From Pisaster brevispinus (lineage: Eukaryota > Echinodermata > Asteroidea > Forcipulatida > Asteriidae): 64,000 bases of DNA. The notes below the pieces were generated by a model that saw only the letters and a list, made by a program, of their open reading frames with translations, had not been told where the DNA came from and did not search any database. The stretch lies in the NCBI GenBank assembly GCA_023634235.1, contig JAMKCF010000001.1:9612758-9676757 (forward strand), given 5' to 3'. Positions 55,857 to 64,000 of the stretch are shown piece by piece (position 1 is the first letter of the stretch; each line of letters starts with the position of its first letter). The position numbers and the translations under genes were made by a program.

Positions 55857-57285
55857 TTAATTTCTTTTTTAAAATATGAAATACCAGCAAAAGATATTCT
55901 TGGCAAACTGTTGTAGGACTTAGCTTTCAACTCCTTTTTTTCATCTCATTTACTTTTTTTTAATCCACAGATATTTAAATTTATGCTAGGTTTTAGTCAT
56001 CGAACCCATTGCTACCTCACATTGACTGGAAAACAGTCAAATTCAGGTTGTATAGTGCTATTCAGTTCCAAAAGGGACAAATAACTGATGTCAAACAGGG
56101 CTCGAATTTAGGGGAAAGTCCACAAGAGTTCATAACTTTGACTGGACCAGAATTGTTTTCACAAGACCAGAATCAAAATGATTAAAAAACTTTCTTCACT
56201 GTTTTACTTGTACATGCAAACTGTTTTTTTTTTAACAATCAGGAAGATTTAGAGAAGATTGATCTCATTTGTCATATGGGCAAGTATACTTCGATACTCA
56301 ACATAATTGAACGTTATTAATTAGATTAAAAGTAAACAATTGAGCATCTTTTTTTTATGACACATTGAGCTATTATTACTGAATTGAAAAACACAAGATC
56401 GCCGGACTTGTCCTGTCGTGAGTTTTCATCTAATTTACTTTTGTCAATCCATGGATATCTCAATTTGTGCTAGGTTGAAGTCACCGAACCCATTTCTACC
56501 TCGCATTTACTGGAAAACAGTCAAATTTAGGGTGTATAGTGCGATTCAAGTTAACAATTTGCAATCTGTATCCCGGAGCAACAATTTGCAATCTGTATCC
56601 CGGAGCAGTTGTTGAGAGGTGATTTGATGCCCCTGTTCGGTTACAATTATTGTCTGTGTTTGAAGTTTTTTTCTTTACTGCTCATTTCTTCATTTAAAAA
56701 AAATAATAAATTCTGTTCATACACTTTCTGGGGGATTTTGTTTTAAATACCAGTTTACTCACATGTTGAGGAAGTCAGTTAAAAATTCAAATTAGTATAA
56801 CAATAGTTGTTGAAAGATGATTTAATGCCTCTGTTCGGGTAAAATTATCTGAGTTTGTTGTTCATACACTGCCTTAAAGGGGCTGTGTCGTCATGATCAA
56901 AGCAGGCATGTGGTTGTACATTGAATTATGAACTCTCAACCAGTTACTGCACACATGCTCTTCCTTATCATTTCTGTGGAGAGATCATGACGACACTGCC
57001 CCTTAAAGAATTTTGTTTTAAATACCAGTGTACTCCAAAATGTTGAAGAAGTTTGTAGAAAATTTAATTTAGTATAGTCTAAGTATTTAGCTATATATAC
57101 CTTTGTTAATACTTGTACACCAAGATGGTGCAATCAACTGTTTATGTTTAATTTCTTTTTTAAAATATGAAATACCAGCAAAAGGTATTCTTGGCAAATA
57201 GTGGTAGGCTAGGCTTTAAACTTCTTTTTTCAACTCTATTACTTATGTCAATCCACAGATATCTCAGTTTGTGCTAGGTTTGTTC
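55857..57285. repeat. Diverged repeat modules
   Basis: Shared blocks at about 55857, 56410 and 57140: ATGAAATACCAGCAAAAG, TTCTTGGCAAA, AATCCACAGATAT and GTGCTAGGTT, plus TCACCGAACCCATTTCTACC-type words at 56000 and 56480 and TTTTGTTTTAAATACCAGT at 56736 and 57013. Probably old tandem copies of one non-coding element. Confidence 0.65.
56878..57002. mobile_element. 125-bp MITE flanked by TTAA
   Basis: Ends AGGGGCTGTGTCGTCATGAT and the inverse of GGGGCAGTGTCGTCATGATC, 19 of 20 bases matching, directly flanked by TTAA on both sides (56874-56877, 57003-57006). TTAA targets are used by piggyBac and Kolobok transposases, and remnants of both occur in this window. Confidence 0.85.
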
Positions 57286-57380
57286 ATGGATGAAGTCGTC
57301 AAGGTAGGCCCATAACGGCGATCCCACCAAAAATGAATACATGAAAAAGTAAAATACTAAATAAATATACAAATTCGTTC

Positions 57381-57940
57381 GTCCGTCCGTCCGTCCGTCC
57401 GTCCGTCCGTCCGTCCGTCCGTCCGTCCGTCCGTCCGTCCGTCCGTCCGTCCGTCCGTCCGTCCGTCCGTCCGTCCGTCCGTCCGTCCGTCCGTCCGTCC
57501 GTCCGTCCGTCCGTCCGTCCGTCCGTCCGTCCGTCCGTCCGTCCGTCCGTCCGTCCGTCCGTCCGTCCGTCCGTCCGTCCGTCCGTCCGTCCGTCCGTCC
57601 GTCCGTCCGTCCGTCCGTCCGTCCGTCCGTCCGTCCGTCCGTCCGTCCGTCCGTCCGTCCGTCCGTCCGTCCGTCCGTCCGTCCGTCCGTCCGTCCGTCC
57701 GTCCGTCCGTCCGTCCGTCCGTCCGTCCGTCCGTCCGTCCGTCCGTCCGTCCGTCCGTCCGTCCGTCCGTCCGTCCGTCCGTCCGTCCGTCCGTCCGTCC
57801 GTCCGTCCGTCCGTCCGTCCGTCCGTCCGTCCGTCCGTCCGTCCGTCCGTCCGTCCGTCCGTCCGTCCGTCCGTCCGTCCGTCCGTCCGTCCGTCCGTCC
57901 GTCCGTCCGTCCGTCCGTCCGTCCGTCCGTCCGTCCGTCC
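57381..57940. repeat. Tetranucleotide microsatellite (GTCC)140
   Basis: 560 bases of pure GTCC (GGAC on the other strand) without one interruption, followed by TTCATTCATTC and TATATA repeats. Every minus-strand frame reads a Thr-Asp-Gly-Arg repeat, so the long frames here are not genes. Confidence 0.98.
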
Positions 57941-58379
57941 GTTCATTCATTCTTGATTATATATATATAATTATATATATATACCCCATTGTTTGTAAAT
58001 TTACTAGCTATTATTCTCCCGCTTTTTTCTGGATACTCTCCCTTAATCCTTTGCTCCTCGTTTTGCTATAAATGGATATGTTTGTGTTTGTTCTTGTTTA
58101 TGCCTCTGCCGAAGATAGTTTCTTGGTCTTTATGGAAGAGACATGGTTCGCAAAGCGAAGACTGAGTTTGGTCTTAGTCTCTCCCACATACTGTAGTCCA
58201 CATCTTTTACAAGATATGACATAGATCACACTGGGTGTGCTTCATTGGGAGTCGGTCTTGATATTGTAAGAAGAGCCAGTGCTATGACTCTTCACTTAAA
58301 GTGCAGGTTTAAGAAAGAAGAAAAAAAGAAAAGGAAACATTAAAACAAGCTAGAACAAATCAAAAATCTGTAATTTAGG

Positions 58380-58965
58380 AAAGAGTTAAGTTTTAAGTTT
58401 TTTCTTAAGAGTAACAACACAAGAAGAGTTACGGACATTAATTGGGAGATTGTTCCAAAGTTCAGCAGCAGAGTGTGAGAAGGCGTGTTTGCCATAAGTT
58501 AATCTGGACTTGTGAGTGTTAAGCCGAGTTTTATTGGAAGAAGAACGGAGTCCTTGACGGTGGCTTTGACGAAGATGAAACATATCAGAGGGATAAGGTG
58601 GAGCAATGCCATTCAAACATTTAAAAACATATAGAAGAGTTTTGAACTGGATGCGTTACTCCATGGGTAGCCAGTGTAGTTTAGCGAGTAAGGGAGATCC
58701 ATGAGCTCTTCAACAGTTAACAGTGAGAACACGTTTGGCAGCTCTGTATTGAATACCGGTGAGGCGTTTAAGATTTGCTTTGGTGATTCCAGATAACAGG
58801 GAGTTACAATAGTCTAGACGAGAAGTGACAAGACAGCGAACTTCATGGTGACAAGTATCTTGATCAATGTATTTTCGAATCCTTGCAATGTTGCGCAGAT
58901 GGAAGTTAGTAGAGCTACATACTGAATTAACTGAGGAAGATGATTTCTTTTGTTCAAGATGAACT
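58380..58965 (-). mobile_element. 3' fragment of an L2/CR1-type LINE
   Basis: Minus strand reads HLRNIARIRKYIDQDTCHHE, TSRLDYCNSLLSGI, then after a stop CLNGIAPPYPSDMF, SHSAAELWNNLPINVRN and LKKKLKT, the RT thumb and C-terminal region of L2/CR1-type LINEs. Different family from the copy at 39600-43606 (NNLPI versus NALPL region). Stops occur near 58655 and 58715. Confidence 0.78.
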
Positions 58966-60385
58966 TGAGGATCAATATGAATTGGAAGATGGAGATGAAC
59001 TACTTGTGCCTGGCTCAGATGTAACTAAGGCTCAAAGTTTGCTCTTGCTTTTGGCGTATTGCATACGACATCATCTGTCAAAAGATGCTGTTCAAGATTT
59101 GTTGGATCTGCTTAACACAATGTATGGCAATGTCACTTCAACAAAGTGCAAGTTTTTCAAGCATTTCACTAATTATAAAAAGAAAGTTCAAATCCGTTTT
59201 TTTTTTGTAGCTCTGTTTTGTTTATGTCGGAGAGCTACAGAACTGTGATGGTACAGCTTGTCCAGATTGTGGCGGGTTTTGTTTACCCAATGTGAAAATC
59301 GGTTATTTCTTTTTAGTGTTTTCCGTAGCAGATCAGTTGAAGCAATAACTTGAAGATGGGCTTGGGGCAAACCTTTGCGATAGAACCACCTTTGAAGGTG
59401 AAGATTCTCTTGCAGATATGGGTGGAGAAAAGTACAAAAAGATGTGTGAAGAAGCAGGTTTAAGGGTTGATGATTTAAGCTTAATGTGGAATTGTGATGG
59501 TGCTTGTGTGTACAAATCCAGTGGATACTCCTTTTGGCCTGTTCACTGTCTCATCAATGAATTGCCTCCAAAATTGAGGAAGCAACACAGATTATTGAAG
59601 ACACTGTGGTTTGGTCCTCTGAAGCCAAGAACAGACGTCTATCTGAAGCCGTTTGTTGAAGAGATGAAACAACTTCAAGCTCGGGACGTGACATGGAAAA
59701 GTGGAAATTGCGTGAGGCGCTCCAGAGTCATTGTTTCTGTATGTATTGCAGACACAATCTGTTGATCGATGATACGTAATTGTGTTCAATTCAATGGAGC
59801 TTCAGGATGTGATTGGTTTTAGCCCAGGAGTTACAGTAGCAAAGGGTCATGGGCATGTTCGGGTCTACCGGTATAAGGAGCATAGACAACGTAACAAGGT
59901 GGACCATCACAGGCATGCTTTGGAAGCATTCAATGACGGGATAAGAGTTTTTTTTGTAAAAGGCCCCTCCATATTGATGAGTCTTCCTCACTTCAACATG
60001 ATTTAGCTTTGCACCAGACTACATGCACTCAGTTCTATTAGGAATATGTAAACAGCTGACAACTTTGTGGTTTGACCCGTCGTATCATCAAGCTTCATGG
60101 TATATTGGGAGGAGTGTTGACAGGCTCGACAGACGCTTGTTAGGAATCTTTCCTTCAATTGAAATCACAAGACGCCCATGTTCTCTGAAGGCTAGGAAAT
60201 ATTTCAAAGCAAGCGAGTGGCCGGCATTTCTACTTTTTTATTCTTCAGTTGTTATTAATGGCGTGTGCCCACTCTGTACAAGAGGCACTGGAATTTACTT
60301 GTTGCTGCAATGCATTCTCTCTTGCAGGATAAATTTAGTCGCAATGATATTGACAGGGCTGAAGGGCAGCTTACAAAGATGGAGG
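58940..60385 (+). pseudogene. Animal CACTA/EnSpm-like transposase, broken
   Basis: Pieces in order: LEDQYELEDGDELLVPGSDV, AQSLLLLLAYCIRHHLSKDA (58940-59190); CDGTACPDCGGF (zinc-like cysteines, about 59240-59275); then EKYKKMCEEAGL, LMWNCDGACVYKSSGYSFWP, INELPPKLRKQHRLLKTLWF and LKPFVEEM (59418-59690); GVTVAKGHGHVRVYRYKEHR and VKGPSILMSLPHFNMI (59830-60004); DYMHSVLLGICKQLTTLWFD, PRPCSLKARKYFKASEWPAF-type segment (60015-60260) and WNLLVAAMHSLL (to 60385). The order fits a large family of animal transposases I link to CACTA from memory. At least five frameshifts or stops. It joins directly to piggyBac-like coding sequence at about 60380. Confidence 0.65.
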
Positions 60386-60980
60386 ACCAGTCGGACAAGG
60401 GGCTGACCTATGATGTTGTAACCAGACTAATGTCGCCTTATTTAGGACAAGGCTATCAGCTTTTTGTTGATAACTTTTATACAAGCCCCACTTTGTTTCG
60501 AGACCTATTTCAAAGGAAGACACTGGCATGTGGTACTATAAGAGAAAATCGTTGTGCCTTTCCAAAGTCAAAGGAGAACAAGATCGCTAAAAATGCACCA
60601 TGCGGAACAACTCGTTGGGTACGAGATAACGAACTACTTTTCGTCAAATTCGTTGCACTAGATTATAATGAAGCAGTCAACAACACCGACAGGAATTGTC
60701 ATCTCCATCAGTCTTACCAGGCGGTAAACCAATATGTATTGCAATGAATGACAACAATCTGATAGCAGTGGGTTATCATAAACAAGACAAAGATCTCTCT
60801 CCAGATGAATCCCTCATCAAAACACTGCCAGCTGCAAAGATTGTAGGCCTACTTGACTACCTAGCAACAGCTACTCATCTATACCTTCTTAGGACTATTT
60901 GACCAGTGAAGATAGCATTCTGTTCGACGCAGAGCTCTACGCCCATCTCCAATATGTTTTCATCCTTGAGTTAGTGTCCA
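60380..60980 (+). pseudogene. piggyBac-type transposase fragment
   Basis: GLTYDVVTRLMSPYLGQGYQ, LFVDNFYTSPTLFRDLFQRK and TLACGTIRENRCAFPKSK match the core of piggyBac (DDE_Tnp_1_7) transposases, with the conserved Asp in VDNFYTSP, then TRWVRDNELLFVKF. After about 60660 the similarity is lost; a further frame (NLIAVGYHKQDKDLSPDESL) to 60902 is unassigned. Neither end of a piggyBac element nor a TTAA was found at the junction, so it is an internal fragment fused to the CACTA-like sequence. Confidence 0.7.
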
Positions 60981-61134
60981 AATGAATGTACTATAGATGT
61001 GGGAAGTGTTTGTATACTATGGCCACTTTCCTGAAGAACCTTGGCTGTAAAGGGTTCACACTTTACTCACATCACATTCTAATTCGACAAGTTATGCCAG
61101 GAATAAAGAGAGACGAAAAAGTCATTGCCATTAA

Positions 61135-62110
61135 AGCCAGGTAAGCTGGCTGAAGACTCTGGCAAAAATGGGCCCATCTCACTCCTCTCCACATGATAAA
61201 AATCATTTGAGCATCTCCTACTTGCCAGACTTTGTCCTCCAGTAGAACCCATTCTGCAAAACGCTCAAGCAGGCTTCTGACTTGGTAGAAGCTGTGCCAA
61301 TCAAGTTCTAGCCCTCCCTACATTCATCGAGACTGGCTACAAATGAGCTTTTAAAACAGGCTTGGCCCTTATCAACCTCTCCTCGGCTTTTGACACATTT
61401 TGGTGACATGGCTTCTTGTGCAAGGCCTCAAAGATCTTCAAATGTCAAACTACCATGCGTGTCCTCTCTTCCATTCTCAAAAATCGAAGATTGAGAGCCA
61501 CACTTGTCAACCGGTTGAGCTCTATGAGGACGCTAAATGAGTGCCTCCGAAAAGGATCTGTCTGGGCTTCAGTGCTTCTCAATATGTGGGTGACATGCAA
61601 GACACCACCGCCAGGAAATTTGCATAATTGAGCTGATGACCTTGCCCTCGCCACCCAATTAATTTGGAAGACCCCAAAAGAACCCTAACACAGGAACTGA
61701 AAAACTTTGTAGACAACATCACCTACTAGCGCCTCCGCCCAAATCCTTCCAAGACCACGGTTACTGCTTTCACCTAATATCAACCGTCTGGCTGGGACAG
61801 TCTTGTTTTGTGGCAAACCAGTCAAATACAAGAAATTTCCAAAGATTTTTGAAGTCACCTTTACTGGTGTCTCACATGCAAGGACTACCTGAAAAAGCAT
61901 CCAAACAAGTTTGCAGGCACTAATTAGGGATCAAGTGTTCACACTCCGCACTGCAAGTCTTCTTACCCTGGTGTATTCCACATTGCAATGAGTACGGTAC
62001 ACCAGTGTGGGCTGAGAGCCGCCACACCAAACGAGTAGACACCATCCTGAACTATATCTCGGGTACTCAATCTCTGCAACTAGTGGATGGGGGAACATCC
62101 CCTTTGTTAC
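61135..62110 (+). mobile_element. Decayed LINE reverse transcriptase
   Basis: Fragments in order in three frames: NGPISLLST, QAGF, KTGLALINLSSAFDTFW, SSILKNRRLRATLVNRLSSM, ECLRKGSVWASVLLN, ADDLALATQL (catalytic ADD, about 61634), FCGKPVKYKKFPK and EYGTPVWAESRHTKRVDTIL. These are the palm, ADD box and C-terminal motifs of a non-LTR retrotransposon. Many stops; a deep fossil of a third LINE family in this window. Confidence 0.68.
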
Positions 62111-62229
62111 GACAATTTATAATGAAGACACTTCAGTTCACACTTTGGATGTGCAGTTATTGCAGACAGTTATTACCGATGTTCTTGTATAATGGATTTA
62201 TATTTAACTTGTATATTTTGCATTATTCT

Positions 62230-62620
62230 ATGCATATAAAATAATTCAGAAATGTGCTAATTATATTTGCCAACCCTGAAAACATGGGTCTAGACACATC
62301 ATTTGCCATGATCGGATGTTCAAATACAGAAGTTATTGCACCAATCTCTTTTTTTTAATGTAATTTTGGCAGTTAATTTACATATTTGACATTACTATAT
62401 GCATGTAATTAATTCAAAGTTGTGCCAATCATATCTAATGACCTTTAAAACCTGGTACAGACACTTCATGTGTCATTATTGGATGCTTAAATACAGTGTA
62501 TTGCAAAAAACAATCAATTTTTGTAAAATGGCTGCAGCTTATTTGCATTTAATGCAAATTAAGGGCCTTCTTAATTAGACTTGGCACCAATTGATTGTTT
62601 TAAATATGGAAATCTCATTC
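62230..62620. repeat. Diverged tandem repeat near 190 bp
   Basis: Two copies share CATATAAAATAATTCA-type, GTGC-AAT-ATAT, AGACAC-TCAT and GATG-TTAAATACAG words at the same spacing. Old and non-coding. Confidence 0.5.
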
Positions 62621-62761
62621 AATGGACCCTAGCTTTTCAATAAATAAAGAAGATTAGCTTGCACTCAACATTTAAATTAAATCGCACTTTGACCTTTGTT
62701 GACCTTTGACCCTTTCTTAACTCTTCGTGACACCATCAAAAAAAATCACACACTTATGCCA

Positions 62762-63193
62762 TCAGGCACTTTTCAAGTGTCCGTTTGATATTTTGCGTGT
62801 AATACGTGTTTTTGAGAACACAATCATGTTTGAATCGCCCAAACTATTGGATATAGACCCTTGTGACTAAATAAAATAAATTCAAGCAAAATTTCCATTG
62901 AGATCAGACCACAAGTGTCTCTAAGCCATTTGTTTGAATGAAACCCTCGTGTTTGATGAGTCAGCAAAAACATCATAATTTCTTACATTTCTTACATTTC
63001 CCAAGGGAATACTGGGAGAACTGGTCATTGGTGGATTTTTTTTGGTGTGAAATCAACCCCGATGGTAACAAGACAATTGGCATGTTATTTGGCTAGGTGT
63101 AGTTGAGGAACCTTACATTTTTTAAATACAAATACAATAAAATGGCGGAGTAATTACTTTGTAATTAAAAACGGACACCTGAAAAGTGCCTGA
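62762..63193. mobile_element. MITE with CAGGCACTTTTCA inverted ends
   Basis: Left TCAGGCACTTTTCAAGTGTC and right, in reverse, TCAGGCACTTTTCAGGTGTC; 22 of 23 bases match. About 432 bp of AT-rich, non-coding sequence between. Target duplication not clear. Confidence 0.75.
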
Positions 63194-64000
63194 AGGCTTA
63201 ATCGAGGGTTAAGCAAAGATGGCACCACTTAAGATTTTCTTAAGAAGTTGACTTTGAGCCAGCTCAGTGTAGGGGACACATTGACACTTGTTTCATCCTT
63301 GCACTCAAAATTTTGACCTTGCGCTGCGCGAGACTACCAGTTGAAAACTGGCTAATTATGCGTTTTTGTTAATTACTCTGCATATGAATTCATTTGAAAT
63401 CTCATTTTCCATGACTTTGTACATATTACGCTTGAGAAACAAGTTGTAGAATTTGAGTGGCCTGGGTAAGTTCATTCACCCACTGGATCAGTTACAAGCT
63501 ACCAGCCACCAGGAATTCCCATTGACTGTGTACAAACGTAAACAAGCCTTGGCATACTGCCACTATGTTGCCAAGATGTCCTAATTGAAGACAGGCCTTC
63601 GGTTTTTATGAATGGGCTGTTTATAATCTTGTATGTCCTGGGGGGGGGGTGGGTAGCCGGCGGTGCTTTGAAGTTCAGGGCGCTTTGAAGTTGCCTGCCT
63701 GAACAGTTGTTTGACCCAAGTTGATGGAATGGAGCAATTGGGAGTTGGAGCGATGTCTGTTATTTTGTGGGCACGCTTTTGACAGTCAAGCTGGTTTTTT
63801 TTTATAGCGTATCGAGCTGTATCAAATGAAAGGGAGGTTTTGACTGGTTTTGACTGCCCATTTACCCCCCCCCCTATATTCGATGGTGTATTCGATTGCT
63901 TTTCAATCCCCATCATTTTGTCCATGGACATTGATCAGGCCAGGTGCATGGTGGAGACTACATGTAGGCATGATTTATTCAGTTCAAAGAACTATTACTT
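63194..64000. other. No gene recognised
   Basis: Contains G and C homopolymer runs (63639-63648, 63865-63874) and a short frame on the minus strand without a domain. Confidence 0.4.

Noticed and set aside
57299..57950. Thr-Asp-Gly-Arg repeat proteins of about 200 residues
   Set aside because: A tetranucleotide repeat reads as the same four-residue repeat in every frame; no start context, splice site or unique domain.

Overview
The window looks like a piece of metazoan, intron-containing, AT-rich genome, most likely from a marine invertebrate. I infer this from GT-AG introns, non-LTR retrotransposons of the CR1/L2 type with a 2A-like motif, a Penelope-like element, THAP, BEN and P2X7-C domains, tRNA-derived SINEs and many MITEs. 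The mixture (ISL2EU-like, Kolobok-like, Harbinger, piggyBac and animal CACTA-like transposases) fits an echinoderm, hemichordate or cephalochordate best, but the species cannot be named from sequence alone. I see no rRNA, no bacterial operon and no CRISPR array.

Layout. 1-6974 (-): a Ty3/Gypsy LTR retrotransposon with its 5' LTR, tRNA primer site, gag and an open pol; the 3' LTR lies beyond base 1. 7379-13490: a THAP remnant, then two convergent genes (SWIM/YqaJ nuclease on +, THAP/DDE_4 transposase on -) that together look like a decayed ISL2EU-type transposon, with imperfect inverted ends near 8074 and 13486. 13943-14475 (+): three phase-0 serine-rich mini-exons. 15550-28171 (-): broken exons of a P2X7-C-domain protein. 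They lie about 12 kb apart, and the first exon is cut off by a repeat element built of AAATCACATCC units. 28646-52085 (-): exons of a BEN-domain protein whose phases still agree across a 22 kb gap.

Inside that gap, on the same strand, sits an 11-exon Kolobok-like transposase pseudogene (46937 to 33428). It carries nested insertions: a Harbinger-type element exactly at one splice acceptor (itself holding a Penelope-derived foldback), a CR1-like LINE in another intron, a tRNA-like SINE head, and a foldback made of GATCGATC units. A second LINE ends 52 bases upstream of its start codon, and a Penelope fragment with a GIY-YIG nuclease and a hammerhead-like motif lies between the LINE and the upstream BEN exons. 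52441-54878 is a near-perfect 1219-bp tandem duplication. 55055-55440 holds two tRNA-type SINE pieces, and 55857-57285 holds diverged repeats and a 125-bp TTAA MITE. 57381-57940 is a pure tetranucleotide array of 140 units. 58380-62110 is a mosaic of a LINE piece, an animal CACTA-like transposase, a piggyBac piece and another LINE piece. The rest is MITEs and low-complexity sequence.

Almost every coding region is a mobile-element remnant, and most carry frameshifts or stops. The Gypsy element, apart from the part outside the window, is the most intact. The BEN and P2X7-C exons could be host genes or cargo of older transposons; the sequence does not settle this.
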